Assembly (NCBI RefSeq): GCF_016758195.1
Contig: NZ_QYAC01000003.1
Span: 1 to 64,000, forward strand
Reading direction: 5' to 3'
Length of the DNA: 64,000 nucleotides
DNA from: Leucobacter chromiireducens subsp. solipictus
GTDB taxonomy: Bacteria > Actinomycetota > Actinomycetes > Actinomycetales > Microbacteriaceae
Shown here: piece after piece, positions 1-9,902 of the stretch
Position numbering within the stretch: position 1 is the stretch's first letter
Layout: each line of letters begins with the position of its first letter
Notes under the pieces: model-generated
The model's database searches: none
Told to the model about the DNA's origin: nothing
What the model saw: the letters and a program-made list of their open reading frames with translations, nothing else
Program-made: the position numbers and the translations under genes

Positions 1-70
1 GAAGCTAAGACTGACTGCGCCGATGGTACTGCACTCGGGAGGGTGTGGGAGAGTAGGACACCGCCGGACA
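1..70 (+). rRNA. rrf: 5S ribosomal RNA, 3' part only
   Basis: The first ~70 bases match the conserved 3' half of bacterial 5S rRNA: the GAAGCTAAG segment, the CGCCGATGGTACTGC loop region, and the GGTGTGGGAGAGTAGG helix ending in CCGCCGGAC. The 5' part lies outside the window, so this is the end of an rrn operon. The call rests on recognised consensus only. Confidence 0.93.
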
Positions 71-78
71 CCTTTTAT

Positions 79-127
79 CGAGGGTCGTATCCTGGACACC
101 AGTGATGGTGCCGGGATGCGGCCCTCG
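79..127 (+). terminator. Hairpin after 5S rRNA, probable rrn terminator
   Basis: A long imperfect stem-loop starts ten bases after the 5S gene. The outer arm CGAGGG pairs with CCCTCG, and an inner GGACACC/GGTGCC arm closes around AGTGAT. The following CTCATTT is only weakly T-rich, so it may be a terminator or a processing structure. The next gene starts about 50 bases further on. Confidence 0.55.
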
Positions 128-175
128 ACTCATTTCAGGACCCTTTTTGAATAGCGTATTGCGGGAGGCACCAGT

Positions 176-1972
176 ATGAACGAACGGGATCGACGAGAGC
201 GCCCGGACGACGGCGCACCCCGGAAGAAGCGCGAAGGGTCCCCCTACCGGGGCGATCGCTCGGGCAACTCGCGACCGCAGCGTGACGACCGGTCGAGCCG
301 GCCGGAGCGCCGCGATCGTGGTGACGAGCGTGGCGGTTACGCTCCGCGTGGCGGCAGCGATCGCCGGCCGCAGCGCGACGGTGATTCGCGCCCGCCGTAC
401 CGGGGCAACCGTGATGATCGTCCGTCCTACCGTGGCGGCGATGACCGTCGTCCGCAGCGCGATGGTGATTCGCGTCCCCCGTTCCGTGGCAACCGCGACG
501 ACCGTCGCCCCCAGCGCGATGGTGACTCGCGTCCTCCGTTCCGTGGGTACCGGGATGATCGTCCGTCCCACCGTGGCGGCGATGATCGTCGACCGCAGCG
601 TGACGGGGATTCACGCCCGCCCTACCGTGGCGGAGATGACCGTCGTCCGCAGCGTGATGGTGATTCGCGTCCCCCGTTCCGTGGGAACCGCGACGACCGT
701 CGTCCGCAGCGTGACGGTGATTCCCGTGCGCCGTTCCGTGGGAACCGGGATGCTCGTCCCTCGTACCGTGGCGGTGATGATCGCCGTCCGCAGCGCGATG
801 GCGATTCGCGCCCCCCGTACCGCGGGAACCGTGACGACCGTTCCGAGCGCCCCCAGCGCGATCCTCGCGCCAACTACGGTCGCGGCGGCACCCGTGGCGG
901 CGGGCGCAGCGACCGGGGCGGCAGCGACCGTGAGTTCACCGAGGCAGAGCGGCTCCAGCACGAGCTGCGTCCCGTTCGTGCCGAGCACCAGGACCCGGTG
1001 CTTCCGGACGAGGTCGAACCGCGCGATCTGCACCCGTCGGCCCGCAACGAGCTGAAGACGCTGCAGGCAGACGTCCAGGAGCGCGTCTCCCGGCACCTCG
1101 CTATGGTCGCGTTCCTCATCGATGACGACCCCGAGCTGGCGCACCAGCACGCGCTGTCGGCAAGCCGTCGGGCCGGACGGATCCCGGTCGCTCGGGAGAC
1201 GCTCGCGATCACGGCGTACCGCACGGGCGATTTCGCCCTCGCGTTGCGCGAACTCCGCACCTACCGTCGCCTGAGTGGACTCGACGGCCACCTCGCACTG
1301 ATGGTCGACTGCGAGCGTGGCTTGGGCCGCCCCGAGAAGGCGATCGAGACCGGCCTCGAGGCGGATCCGAAGACGCTCGAGACGGACCAGCGGGTGCACC
1401 TCGCGATCGCGATGTCCGGCGCGCGTCTGGACCTGGGACAGACCCAGCAGGCGCTCTTCGAACTCGAGATCCCCGAGCTGAACCCAAACAAGGCCTTCTC
1501 CTGGAGCCCTGACCTGTTCGCGGCCTACGCCGCCGTTCTGGAGGATCTGGGCCGTACCTCAGAGGCAGCGACCTGGCAGAAGCACGCCGATCGTGCCTTG
1601 GCCGCGCTCGCGGATCACCATGGTTCTCAGGACGAACTCGAAGTCTTCGAGATTTTGGAGTCCGAGCCGCTTGCGGAGCCGGTTGAGATGCAGGATCCTG
1701 CGTCAGATGCTGATGCTGATGCTGATGCTGATGCTGATGCTGATGCTGATGCTGATGCTGATGCTGATGCTGATGCTGATGCCTCGGGCGAACCGAGTGA
1801 CGCCGCGGTCCAGCAACCGGCCGCAGACGCGCCGGGCGCAGACGCGCCGGGCGAGAATTCCGACGATGCACCGCTCTCCTTCGCGGAGTCCGTGGCCGCG
1901 GAGGTTGATGAGTTGCTGGCCGAGGCCGGTATCACCGAGACGTCGACGGAGGCGGAGGAGGAGTCCAAGTGA
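176..1972 (+). CDS. TPR-like protein with Arg/Gly/Asp-rich N-terminus and Asp-Ala repeat tail
   Basis: The product has 598 residues and three visible parts. Residues ~20-245 are a disordered stretch of imperfect ~22-residue repeats rich in R, D, G, P and S (core DDRRPQRDGDSRPP). Residues ~260-480 are helical and resemble tetratricopeptide repeats. The tail is acidic and contains 13 consecutive Asp-Ala pairs. The position directly before the HAD phosphatase and TlyA matches M. tuberculosis Rv1691, a TPR protein of unknown role. The start is preceded by GGGAGGCACCAGT. The next gene overlaps by four bases. The basic N-terminus may bind RNA or membranes, but that is inference; the exact function is unknown. 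Confidence 0.85.
   Translation: MNERDRRERPDDGAPRKKREGSPYRGDRSGNSRPQRDDRSSRPERRDRGDERGGYAPRGGSDRRPQRDGDSRPPYRGNRDDRPSYRGGDDRRPQRDGDSRPPFRGNRDDRRPQRDGDSRPPFRGYRDDRPSHRGGDDRRPQRDGDSRPPYRGGDDRRPQRDGDSRPPFRGNRDDRRPQRDGDSRAPFRGNRDARPSYRGGDDRRPQRDGDSRPPYRGNRDDRSERPQRDPRANYGRGGTRGGGRSDRGGSDREFTEAERLQHELRPVRAEHQDPVLPDEVEPRDLHPSARNELKTLQADVQERVSRHLAMVAFLIDDDPELAHQHALSASRRAGRIPVARETLAITAYRTGDFALALRELRTYRRLSGLDGHLALMVDCERGLGRPEKAIETGLEADPKTLETDQRVHLAIAMSGARLDLGQTQQALFELEIPELNPNKAFSWSPDLFAAYAAVLEDLGRTSEAATWQKHADRALAALADHHGSQDELEVFEILESEPLAEPVEMQDPASDADADADADADADADADADADADADASGEPSDAAVQQPAADAPGADAPGENSDDAPLSFAESVAAEVDELLAEAGITETSTEAEEESK
1705..1782 (+). repeat. (GATGCT)13 in-frame hexanucleotide microsatellite
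   Basis: Thirteen perfect copies of GATGCT (the last is GATGCC) encode a run of Asp-Ala in the acidic tail of the TPR-like protein. Because the unit is six bases, gain or loss changes protein length by two residues per unit without breaking the frame. Confidence 0.95.
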
Positions 1973-3009
1973 GTCTGTTCGGGCGGAAGGCAACACCGTT
2001 GGGCGCGGCGCCGATCGCAGATCGCGAGCTTCTGCTCGCGGATCTCGACGGTGTCGTGTACCGCGGCCTGGGCGCGATCCCGGGTGCCGTGGCGGAGCTG
2101 AACCGTGCGGCCGAGTCGGTGCGGCTCGGTTACATCACGAACAACGCCTCCCGCACGGACCGGGACGTCGCCGCTCACCTGAGCGAACTGGGTCTCCGAG
2201 CCGCCGCGGACGACGTCGTGACGTCTCCGCAGGCCGCGGTGACGCTGCTGCGTGAGACCGTGGCCCCCGGGGCTCGGGTGCTCGTGATTGGCGGCGAGGG
2301 GCTGACTGACGAACTGACGAAGGCGGGCTACGCGGTGACGCGTAGCGCGGAGGACGATCCGGCCGCCGTGGTGCAGGGGTTCGCCCCCGAAGTGGGGTGG
2401 GTGCATCTCGCGGAGGCCGCGTTCGCCCTCGCTGAGCAGCCGGGCCAGCCACCGCTGCCCTGGATCGCAACCAACACGGACTGGACGATCCCGGTCGCCC
2501 GTGGTCTCGCGCCGGGCAACGGGACGCTCGTGTCCGCGGTCCACACCGCCGTGCAGCGGCTTCCCGTGTTTGCCGGGAAGCCCGAGACGCCCATCTTTGA
2601 GGCCGCGTTCGAACGCTTCGGTACGCGAAACGCACTCATGATCGGCGATCGCTTGGATACCGACATGAAGGGCGCTCGTGCCGCGGGGATCCCGTCGCTG
2701 CATGTGCTGACCGGCGTCGATCGCCCGAAGCAGCTCGTCGCCGCGTCGAAGGACATGCACCCGGACTACATTGTTGCGTCGCTCGCGGAACTCCACGAAC
2801 CGTACCCGGAGACCGTGCAGCGCAAGGATGGCAGTATGCAGGTGGGCACTGCGCGGGTGGGGATGGATGGGCACATCGTGCGCATCGACGCCGAAGGCGA
2901 TTCGCCGATCAACCTGTTGCGTGCCGGCTGCGCCGCGATCTGGGGTTCAGGGCTTGCGATCTATGGATTGAAGGTTCCGGAGCGGTTGTACGAGGATCAC
3001 TGGAACTAA
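1969..3009 (+). CDS. HAD-IIA superfamily phosphatase (NagD/PGP-like)
   Basis: This is a 346-residue cytoplasmic hydrolase of the haloacid dehalogenase IIA subfamily. Motif I DLDGVVYRG carries the nucleophilic Asp (about residue 24). ITNNAS is the phosphate-binding motif II, and GDRLDTDMKGARAAG is the metal-binding motif IV, with the C1-cap typical of NagD/4-nitrophenylphosphatase proteins in between. The GTG start overlaps the upstream stop as GTGA and follows GGAGGAGGAG, which decides the start. The substrate cannot be read from sequence; the subfamily includes phosphoglycolate and nucleotide phosphatases. The ortholog by position is Rv1692. Confidence 0.93.
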   Translation: MSLFGRKATPLGAAPIADRELLLADLDGVVYRGLGAIPGAVAELNRAAESVRLGYITNNASRTDRDVAAHLSELGLRAAADDVVTSPQAAVTLLRETVAPGARVLVIGGEGLTDELTKAGYAVTRSAEDDPAAVVQGFAPEVGWVHLAEAAFALAEQPGQPPLPWIATNTDWTIPVARGLAPGNGTLVSAVHTAVQRLPVFAGKPETPIFEAAFERFGTRNALMIGDRLDTDMKGARAAGIPSLHVLTGVDRPKQLVAASKDMHPDYIVASLAELHEPYPETVQRKDGSMQVGTARVGMDGHIVRIDAEGDSPINLLRAGCAAIWGSGLAIYGLKVPERLYEDHWN

Positions 3010-3097
3010 CGCACCGCCCACGCCCGCGGTCCCGATCCGCTCGCCCAGCGTGCGGATCGGGACCGCGGGCGTTCCTGGCTGTGTCAGGGGTCACGGA

Positions 3098-3103
3098 TAA
3101 GCT
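3098..3103 (+). promoter_or_regulatory. -10-like box (TAAGCT) before the small conserved gene
   Basis: TAAGCT fits the actinobacterial TANNNT -10 element and lies six bases upstream of the ATG of the small protein gene. This would put the transcription start at or next to the start codon (leaderless mRNA). It would separate the tlyA-nadK-recN unit from the upstream operon. Confidence 0.45.
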
Positions 3104-3109
3104 GGGGAC

Positions 3110-3295
3110 ATGGAACGCCAGGACCCGCCCCCGAGCACTCAGCCGCGCGATGCGTCAGCTGACCCCGAGGCGAGCCTGCTGAGCCGCGTCGACGTGATCG
3201 AGGCGCAGCCGCTCGCGGAGCGGGCCGCCGGCTTCGAGCAGCTCCACGACGAGCTGCTCGCGGAACTCCAACGGGGTGACCATGGCGACGCCTAG
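3110..3295 (+). CDS. Small conserved hypothetical protein (Rv1693-like by position)
   Basis: This 61-residue acidic protein has no membrane segment. It contains a predicted helix around LSRVDVIEAQPLAERAAGFE and ends in QLHDELLAEL. A short gene of the same size lies in the same place, between the HAD phosphatase and tlyA, in mycobacteria (Rv1693). The stop codon lies inside the start of tlyA, so the two are probably co-translated. No function is known. Confidence 0.75.
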   Translation: MERQDPPPSTQPRDASADPEASLLSRVDVIEAQPLAERAAGFEQLHDELLAELQRGDHGDA

Positions 3296-4151
3296 CGCGG
3301 TGTGGGGCGGTGCCCCGGAGCGTCTCGATCGGGTGCTTCCCGAGCTCGGACTCGCGCGGTCGAGGAGCCGAGCGAGTGAGCTCATCGCCGCGGGCGGTGT
3401 GGTGGTGAACGGTGCCATCGCGGGAAAGCCCGGAGTCCGCGTGGCGACGGGTGCCCGCGTGGAGGTGTCGGGGGACGACCACTACGTTGGCCGGGCCGCG
3501 CACAAGCTGATCGCGGCGCTCGACACCTTCGGCATCGACCCGGCGGATCGCCTCGCCCTCGATCTGGGGGCGTCGACGGGCGGCTTTACGCAGGTCCTGC
3601 TCGAGCGTGGCGCGCGACTCGTGCAGGCGATCGACGTGGGACGCGATCAGCTGGCATCGCAGCTGCGCGCGGACCCTCGAGTGCGGCTCGTCGAGGGCCG
3701 CAACGCGCGCGAGCTGACCGCGGAGAACCTTGCCGTGGACACCGGCGAAGCGGCGTCGCCACAACTGGTGGTGGCGGATCTGTCGTTCATCTCGCTCTCC
3801 CTAGTTTTCCCCGCGATCGTCCGGGTCGCCGCGGCGGATGCTGAGCTGGTGCTGCTGATCAAACCGCAGTTCGAGGTCGGCCGGGTCCGCGATGGCGTCG
3901 TCACGAGTCCCGAATTGTGGGCGGACGCGATCCGGATCGTGCTGCGCGCCGCCGCCGAGAACGGCTTTGCCGCGTGCGGCCTGGCCCCGTCGCCGATCGC
4001 GGGCGGGAGCGGGAATCGTGAGTTCCTGGGATACTTCTCGCGCGCCGCGTCGCCGCATCCGACAGAATGGGAGGGGCGGATCACGGAGCTTATCGGCGCC
4101 CCGACGCGGCAGCACGGGGCGGATCCGGAGCGAGACGAGGGAGCGCGATGA
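3282..4151 (+). CDS. tlyA: TlyA family rRNA (cytidine-2'-O)-methyltransferase
   Basis: The product (289 residues) has an N-terminal S4 RNA-binding domain (RLDRVLPELGLARSRSRASE to about residue 65) followed by an FtsJ-type SAM methyltransferase domain with the motif LALDLGASTGGFTQ. In mycobacteria TlyA 2'-O-methylates 16S and 23S rRNA cytidines, which makes ribosomes sensitive to capreomycin. ATG at 3282 follows ACGGGG at suitable distance; a GTG six bases earlier is an alternative. The end overlaps nadK as ATGA. The sequence looks complete, and the KPQFEVGR segment near the end of the catalytic domain is intact. Confidence 0.95.
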   Translation: MATPSAVWGGAPERLDRVLPELGLARSRSRASELIAAGGVVVNGAIAGKPGVRVATGARVEVSGDDHYVGRAAHKLIAALDTFGIDPADRLALDLGASTGGFTQVLLERGARLVQAIDVGRDQLASQLRADPRVRLVEGRNARELTAENLAVDTGEAASPQLVVADLSFISLSLVFPAIVRVAAADAELVLLIKPQFEVGRVRDGVVTSPELWADAIRIVLRAAAENGFAACGLAPSPIAGGSGNREFLGYFSRAASPHPTEWEGRITELIGAPTRQHGADPERDEGAR

Positions 4152-5074
4152 CAGCGGTGCACGAGGGGGAGCCCCGGCGGTTCCTCATTGTTTCTCACAC
4201 GCACCGTGAGGAGGCGATCGCGGCGACGATCGCTGCGGTGTCGGCGCTGCAGAACGCCGGAGTGGTCCCCGTGTTTGTCGCGGAGGACCGTGACGAGTTC
4301 GCGCCGCATCTTGATGTCTCCCGAATCGGGGTGCTCGGCACCGACGCGGCGATCGCGGACCTCGAGGTCGCGATCGTGCTCGGCGGTGACGGCACGATCC
4401 TGCGGGCCGCGGAGGTGCTGCGCGGATCGGCATGCCCGATCGTCGGGGTCAACCTGGGGCACGTCGGGTTCCTCGCCGAGATGGAGAGCTTCGACCTTGC
4501 GTCGACGATCCATCGCGTGCTGCGGCGCGACTACACCGTCGAGGAACGCCTCACGCTCGAGGTCAGCGCGAGCTGCGACGGCGAGATGATCGCGGACACG
4601 TGGGCGCTGAATGAGGCGAGCGTGGAAAAGCGTCGCCGCATGCTCGAGGTCGAGATCGGCGTGGACGGGCTGCCGGTCTCGTCGTTCGCCTGCGACGGCA
4701 TGGTCGTCGCCACTCCGACGGGGTCGACCGCCTACGCCTTCTCCGCGGGCGGTCCCGTGGTGTGGCCGGGAGTGCAGGCCATGCTGATGGTGCCGATCGC
4801 CGCGCACGCCCTCTTCAACCGGCCGCTCGTGACGGGCACCGACTCGGAGCTCAGCGTGCGGATCCTCCCCGAAAACATTGGGCCGGGCGTGCTGTGGTGC
4901 GATGGCCGCCGCCGCACGGAGCTGCCCGCCGGGTCGATCGTGCGCGTGCGGCGCTCCCCGCTGTCGGTGCGCCTGGCGCGGCTCAGCGCGGCCCCGTTCT
5001 CGGATCGGCTGGTGCGTAAGTTCCACCTCCCGGTGTCCGGGTGGCGTGGCAACGGACGGGAGGTGCGTGCATGA
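4148..5074 (+). CDS. nadK: NAD kinase
   Basis: The 308-residue cytoplasmic enzyme phosphorylates NAD to NADP using ATP or polyphosphate. The diagnostic LGGDGTILRAAE motif (Gly-Gly-Asp-Gly) lies near residue 80, NLGHVGFLAE follows, and the C-terminal TPTGSTAYAFSAGGPVV motif is complete. The true start is the ATG that overlaps the tlyA stop (ATGA); longer upstream readings would run into tlyA. The gene overlaps recN by four bases. The tlyA-nadK-recN order is conserved in actinobacteria and many firmicutes. Confidence 0.96.
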   Translation: MTAVHEGEPRRFLIVSHTHREEAIAATIAAVSALQNAGVVPVFVAEDRDEFAPHLDVSRIGVLGTDAAIADLEVAIVLGGDGTILRAAEVLRGSACPIVGVNLGHVGFLAEMESFDLASTIHRVLRRDYTVEERLTLEVSASCDGEMIADTWALNEASVEKRRRMLEVEIGVDGLPVSSFACDGMVVATPTGSTAYAFSAGGPVVWPGVQAMLMVPIAAHALFNRPLVTGTDSELSVRILPENIGPGVLWCDGRRRTELPAGSIVRVRRSPLSVRLARLSAAPFSDRLVRKFHLPVSGWRGNGREVRA

Positions 5075-6774
5075 TCGAGGAGATGCGGATCCGCGATCTC
5101 GGGGTGATCGCAGACGCGACGCTGCCGCTCGGCCCCGGCTTCACCGCGATTACGGGTGAGACGGGCGCTGGCAAGACGATGGTCGTGAGCGCGCTCGGCC
5201 TGCTCATGGGCGAACGCAGCGACGCGGGGGCGGTGCGCACGGGCGCACGCCAGGCGCGCGTCAACGGGGTCGTGCACACGGCGGATCCGGCGGTGGTGGA
5301 TCTCGTTGATGAGCTCGGCGGCGACGTCGAAGACGGGGTGCTGATCCTCGGCCGCACCGTCAGTGCGGAGGGGCGCAGCCGCGCGAGCGTCGGCGGATCG
5401 AGCGCTCCCGTCGGGAGCCTGACCCGCTTGGCCGAGCGGCTCTTTGCCGTACACGGCCAGTCCGAGCAGCTGCGGCTGCGCTCGGCCGCCGCGCAGCGCG
5501 AGACGCTCGACCGCTTCGCCGGGGCCGAGCTCGCGGCCACCCTTGCCGAGTATCGCGACGCGCACCGCGCCCGGCGCGAGCTGGGGGAGCGCGTCGCGGA
5601 GCTCACAGCGGCCCGCGACGAGCGCGCCGCCGAGGCGGTGCGGCTGCGCGCGGAGCTCGACGAGATCGCCGAAGTCGATCCGCAGCCCGGCGAGGAGGCT
5701 GAGCTCGCGGCGCGGATCGAGCTGCTGAGCAACGTGGAGGCGCTGCGCTCCGCCACTGCGGGCGCGCATGAGGCGCTCGTGACCGAGTCTGACGATCCCA
5801 TGAGCCAGGACGCGGCGAGCCTGGTCGACACCGCCGTGCGCGAGCTGGAGCGGGTTGCCGCACACGATGCACGGCTCAGCGGCGTGCTGGAAACGCTGCG
5901 CAGCGTGAGCTTCCAGCTCGCCGATACCGCGCGCGAACTCGCCGCCTATGTGGGAGATCTCGACGTGGAGGGCCCCGGGGAACTGGCCCGGGCCAACGAG
6001 CGGCTTGCGGCGTTGAACGGGCTCTTCCGCCTGTACGGGGTCGACTCTGCCGCGGTGATCGAGCACTCCGGCACCTCGGCGGCCCGGCTGACGGAGCTTG
6101 AAGGGGACGACGAGCTGATCGACCAGCTCGCCGCGGAGCTCGACGAGACGGGTGTCCGCGAGCGTACGCTCGCGGACCAGCTGAGCGCGCAGCGGGCCGC
6201 GGCCGCCGAGCGGCTCTCTGAGCTGGTCACGGTCGAGCTGCGGCAGCTCGCGCTGCCCGACGCCGACTTCATGGTGCGGGTGCTCCCGCTCGAGTCCCTG
6301 GGTGGATCCGGCGGCGACGAGGTGCAACTGCTCCTCAGCCCGCACCCGGGTGCCACGCCCCGCCCCATCGCGAAGAGCGCCTCCGGCGGCGAGTTGTCCC
6401 GCGTCATGCTTGCCCTCGAGGTCGTGGTCGCCGGCGTCGATCCGGTGCCGACGTTCGTATTCGACGAGGTCGACGCGGGCGTGGGTGGCGCGGCCGCCAT
6501 CGAGATCGGCCGCCGGCTCGCCCGTCTCGCGCAGAGCTCGCAGGTGATCGTGGTGACCCACCTCGCGCAGGTTGCGGCGTTTGCCGGGAACCACCTGCGC
6601 GTCGTCAAAGACTCGGCGGGCGGCTTCACCGAGTCCAGCTGCCAGCGCCTCAACGGCGACGACCGGCTCGCCGAGATGGCCCGCCTGCTCTCCGGGCTCA
6701 GCGACTCCTCCAGCGCACTCGAACACGCTGCGGAGCTGCTAGAGCTCGGTGACGCCGCACGCGCCACCGGGTAA
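5071..6774 (+). CDS. recN: DNA repair protein RecN
   Basis: RecN is an SMC-like ATPase of 567 residues that gathers DNA ends during double-strand break repair. The N-terminal head has Walker A GETGAGKT (about residues 30-37), the middle ~170-370 is helical coiled-coil rich in Ala, Glu and Arg, and the C-terminal head has the ABC signature SGGELSRVMLALE and Walker B FVFDEVDAGVGG. The start codon overlaps the nadK stop. Length matches the family. A LexA box is not visible because the gene lies inside the operon. Confidence 0.96.
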   Translation: MIEEMRIRDLGVIADATLPLGPGFTAITGETGAGKTMVVSALGLLMGERSDAGAVRTGARQARVNGVVHTADPAVVDLVDELGGDVEDGVLILGRTVSAEGRSRASVGGSSAPVGSLTRLAERLFAVHGQSEQLRLRSAAAQRETLDRFAGAELAATLAEYRDAHRARRELGERVAELTAARDERAAEAVRLRAELDEIAEVDPQPGEEAELAARIELLSNVEALRSATAGAHEALVTESDDPMSQDAASLVDTAVRELERVAAHDARLSGVLETLRSVSFQLADTARELAAYVGDLDVEGPGELARANERLAALNGLFRLYGVDSAAVIEHSGTSAARLTELEGDDELIDQLAAELDETGVRERTLADQLSAQRAAAAERLSELVTVELRQLALPDADFMVRVLPLESLGGSGGDEVQLLLSPHPGATPRPIAKSASGGELSRVMLALEVVVAGVDPVPTFVFDEVDAGVGGAAAIEIGRRLARLAQSSQVIVVTHLAQVAAFAGNHLRVVKDSAGGFTESSCQRLNGDDRLAEMARLLSGLSDSSSALEHAAELLELGDAARATG

Positions 6775-6886
6775 CCCCAGCTCGGCTCGGGATTTCGGGC
6801 CGCAAGGCCGGGGTGTGTGACGCGCCGACGCGAATCGCACAAGCTTTCTCGCCGGTCACGCGCACCCGGGTGCTACGCTCCAACAC

Positions 6887-8152
6887 ATGGTGAAGATCTT
6901 CCGACGGCGTCGGCAGCAGGGGGTCCCCGCGATACCGGATGTGGGAGACGACGAGCAGACGAAAGCCGCCTACCTCGACAATCACCCGGACGTGGTGCAC
7001 GCCGACGTGGAGCAGATGGACGCGGACACGCGCGAAATGTACCGCGACGCCCGTGAGGCGGCCTTCGACGCGCACGAGGAACGATCCAAGACGTCCGCGC
7101 GTGAGTTCGTCGTGCGCGCGCCGTTCCAGCTCGGCTTCACCGTGACGCTCGGCGTTCTCGTCGCCCTGCTGTTCGGCGACATCGTCGGACAGCTCTCCAC
7201 CATCATCATGTACGTCGTGGCCGCGCTGTTTGTGGCGCTCGGCCTCGACCCGGTGGTGCGCTGGCTGGAACGCAAGGGCCTGAAGCGCGGCCTCGGCATC
7301 GGCGTGGTGTTCGGCGGATTCGTCGTCCTGATCGCGGCGCTGCTCGCCATCGTGATCCCGATGATCGCGAACCAGATCTCCCTGCTCGTGAAGAGCGCGC
7401 CCGCGCTGTTCCGAGACGTCACCACGCAGCAGTGGTTCATGGATCTGAACGAGAACTTCGGCCGCTTCGTCGACTTCGACGGCCTCCTCAAAATGGGGCA
7501 GGATCTCGTCAGCAAGCCGGAGAACTGGGCGCAGGTCGCGGGCGGCGTGTGGCAGGCGGGCATCGGCATCGCGAACGGACTCACGGCCGGGCTGATCGTG
7601 CTGATCCTCACCCTGTACTTCCTCGCCTCGCTGCGCACCATCAAGCGCGCGTTCTACTCGCTCGTGCCGCGCACCGGCCGCGCGAAGGTGATGGACATCA
7701 CGGAGCAGGTCACGAAGTCCGTGGGTGGCTACGTGAGCGGCATGGTCGTGCTCGCCTTCATCAACGCGGTGCTCGGCTTCGTCATGATGACGATCGTCGG
7801 CGTCCCGTTCGCGGGCCTGGTCGCGGTCGGCGTGTTCCTCCTCGCGATGATCCCGCTGATCGGATCCGTCGTCGCGACGGTGCTCGTGTCCGCGGTCGCG
7901 CTGTTCGACTCGCCGATGACCGCGATTATCGCGGCGGGCTACTACCTCGTCTACATGCAGGTCGAGTCGTACCTGCTCACGCCGCGCATCATGAACCGCG
8001 TGGTGTCTGTGCCCGGGGCGCTGGTCGTGATCGGCGCGCTGGCGGGCGGCACGCTGCTCGGACTCCTGGGAGCCCTGATCTCGATCCCGGTGACCGCCAT
8101 GGTCCTCATGATCGTCAAGCAGGTGTGGGTGCCACGGCAAGAACTCCGCTGA
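6887..8152 (+). CDS. AI-2E family transporter (PerM/TqsA-like membrane protein)
   Basis: The protein (421 residues) has a charged ~80-residue N-terminus and then about eight hydrophobic segments. These include paired helices near residues 85-125, a helical hairpin near 145-165, and a C-terminal four-helix group containing the family-typical [20 protein letters not shown]. The family covers autoinducer-2 exporters and Na+/H+ antiporters, so the substrate is undetermined. A TACGCT box seven bases before the ATG suggests a leaderless transcript. It lies between recN and pyrG, where other actinobacteria often carry different genes. Confidence 0.88.
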   Translation: MVKIFRRRRQQGVPAIPDVGDDEQTKAAYLDNHPDVVHADVEQMDADTREMYRDAREAAFDAHEERSKTSAREFVVRAPFQLGFTVTLGVLVALLFGDIVGQLSTIIMYVVAALFVALGLDPVVRWLERKGLKRGLGIGVVFGGFVVLIAALLAIVIPMIANQISLLVKSAPALFRDVTTQQWFMDLNENFGRFVDFDGLLKMGQDLVSKPENWAQVAGGVWQAGIGIANGLTAGLIVLILTLYFLASLRTIKRAFYSLVPRTGRAKVMDITEQVTKSVGGYVSGMVVLAFINAVLGFVMMTIVGVPFAGLVAVGVFLLAMIPLIGSVVATVLVSAVALFDSPMTAIIAAGYYLVYMQVESYLLTPRIMNRVVSVPGALVVIGALAGGTLLGLLGALISIPVTAMVLMIVKQVWVPRQELR

Positions 8153-8193
8153 GCGCGAGCTGAAACCCGTCCCCCGCACCCCAACACTACTGA

Positions 8194-8199
8194 TAGGAT
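8194..8199 (+). promoter_or_regulatory. -10 box (TAGGAT) of pyrG
   Basis: TAGGAT lies eight bases before the pyrG GTG. The spacing fits transcription starting at the GTG, i.e. a leaderless mRNA. No ribosome-binding site stands between the box and the start codon. Confidence 0.55.
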
Positions 8200-8207
8200 C
8201 GAAGCCC

Positions 8208-9902
8208 GTGGGAACAGAGCAGAGCACGGACCAGACCCGGACAACTAAGCACATCTTCGTGACCGGAGGTGTCGTCTCCTCGCTGGGCAAGGGATTGACC
8301 GCCGCGAGCCTCGGAAACCTCCTGACCGCGCGTGGGCTCCACGTCGTGATGCAGAAGTTGGATCCGTACCTGAACGTCGATCCCGGCACGATGAACCCGT
8401 TCGAGCACGGCGAAGTTTTCGTGACGGACGACGGCGCGGAGACCGACCTCGACATCGGACACTACGAGCGCTTCCTCGGCATCAACCTGTCGCAGGCCGC
8501 GAACGTGACGACCGGCCAGATCTACCAGCAGGTCATCGCCAAGGAGCGCCGCGGCGAGTACCTCGGCCAGACCGTGCAGGTGATCCCGCACATCACGAAC
8601 GAGATCAAGCGCCGCATGCGCCTGCAGGCCGAGCAGGATCCGCAGCCCGACGTGATCATCACCGAAGTCGGCGGCACGGTCGGCGACATCGAGTCGCAGC
8701 CCTTCCTCGAGGCCGCACGCCAGGTGCGCCACGAGCTCGGCCGCGGCAACGTGTTCTTCGTGCACGTGTCGCTCGTGCCCTTCATGGGTGCCTCGGGCGA
8801 GCAGAAGACGAAGCCCACGCAGCACTCGGTTGCGGCGCTGCGCTCGATTGGCATTCAGCCCGACGCGCTCGTGCTGCGCAGCGATCGCCCCGTCACGGAC
8901 GACAACCTCCGCAAGATCGCGCTCATGTGCGACGTCGAGGAGCGCGCGGTCGTGAACGCGATCGATGTGCCGAGCATCTACGACCTGCCGACCCTGCTCA
9001 ACGACCAGGGGCTCGACAAGATCATCACCGAGAACCTTGGGCTCGAGGAGCGTGCGCACGACGTCGACTGGACCGGCTGGCAGCCGGTGCTCGACGCGGT
9101 GCACCACCCGAAGGGCGAGATCACTCTCGCGCTCGTCGGGAAGTACATCGACCTGCCCGACGCGTACCTCTCGGTCACTGAGGCGCTGCGCGCCGGTGGC
9201 TTCGCGCACTCGACCAAGGTGAACATCCGCTGGGTGCCGTCCGACGACTGCGAGACCCCCGAGGGTGCGCTTGCGGCGCTCGGCGACGTGCACGGCATCT
9301 GCGTGCCCGGCGGCTTCGGGATTCGCGGCATCGAGGGCAAGCTGGGCGCGCTGCGCTTTGCCCGCGAGAACGGGATCCCCACCCTGGGCCTGTGCCTCGG
9401 CCTGCAGTGCATGGTCATCGAGTACGCGCGCAACGTCGCCGGACTCGAGGGCGCCTCGTCGACCGAGTTCGACCCGGAGACCCCGGTCCCCGTTATCGCG
9501 ACGATGGCCGAGCAGGTCGACATCATCGACGGCGGCGACCTGGGCGGCACCATGCGCCTCGGTCTCTACGAGGCCGCGCTGGCCGAGGGATCCCTCGCCG
9601 CGCAGCTGTACGGGGCCCCGACCGCGACCGAGCGCCACCGCCACCGCTACGAGGTGAACAACCAGTACCGCGAACAGATCGCTGCCGCGGGCCTGGCCTT
9701 CTCGGGCACCAGCCCGGACGGCGCCCTCGTCGAGTACGTGGAACTGCCGCGCGAGAAGCACCCGTTCTACATCGCCACGCAGGCGCACCCCGAGCTGCGT
9801 TCGCGCCCCGGCACCCCGCACCCGCTGTTCGCGGGGCTCGCGGGTGCCGCGATCGAGCGCCGCGACGCCGCACGCCTCTTCGAGGTCAACGGCGGTGAGT
9901 AA
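8208..9902 (+). CDS. pyrG: CTP synthase
   Basis: The 564-residue enzyme aminates UTP to CTP with glutamine and ATP, the last step of pyrimidine nucleotide synthesis. The amidoligase domain begins [17 protein letters not shown]. The glutamine amidotransferase domain (from ~300) has the oxyanion segment PGGFGIRG, the nucleophile in [11 protein letters not shown], and the His-Glu pair in [10 protein letters not shown]. The GTG start has a TAGGAT promoter directly upstream and no Shine-Dalgarno site. The following NUDIX gene overlaps by eight bases. Confidence 0.97.
   Translation: MGTEQSTDQTRTTKHIFVTGGVVSSLGKGLTAASLGNLLTARGLHVVMQKLDPYLNVDPGTMNPFEHGEVFVTDDGAETDLDIGHYERFLGINLSQAANVTTGQIYQQVIAKERRGEYLGQTVQVIPHITNEIKRRMRLQAEQDPQPDVIITEVGGTVGDIESQPFLEAARQVRHELGRGNVFFVHVSLVPFMGASGEQKTKPTQHSVAALRSIGIQPDALVLRSDRPVTDDNLRKIALMCDVEERAVVNAIDVPSIYDLPTLLNDQGLDKIITENLGLEERAHDVDWTGWQPVLDAVHHPKGEITLALVGKYIDLPDAYLSVTEALRAGGFAHSTKVNIRWVPSDDCETPEGALAALGDVHGICVPGGFGIRGIEGKLGALRFARENGIPTLGLCLGLQCMVIEYARNVAGLEGASSTEFDPETPVPVIATMAEQVDIIDGGDLGGTMRLGLYEAALAEGSLAAQLYGAPTATERHRHRYEVNNQYREQIAAAGLAFSGTSPDGALVEYVELPREKHPFYIATQAHPELRSRPGTPHPLFAGLAGAAIERRDAARLFEVNGGE

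Noticed and set aside
350-860. Regular ~66-base repeats resembling a CRISPR array
   Set aside because: The repeats are in frame, degenerate and encode the Arg/Asp-rich N-terminus of the TPR-like protein; there are no unique spacers of constant size and no cas genes.
4732-6726. A 664-codon open frame on the minus strand opposite recN
   Set aside because: It is a frame shadow caused by high GC; recN has all its motifs on the plus strand, and the antisense product has no recognisable domain.
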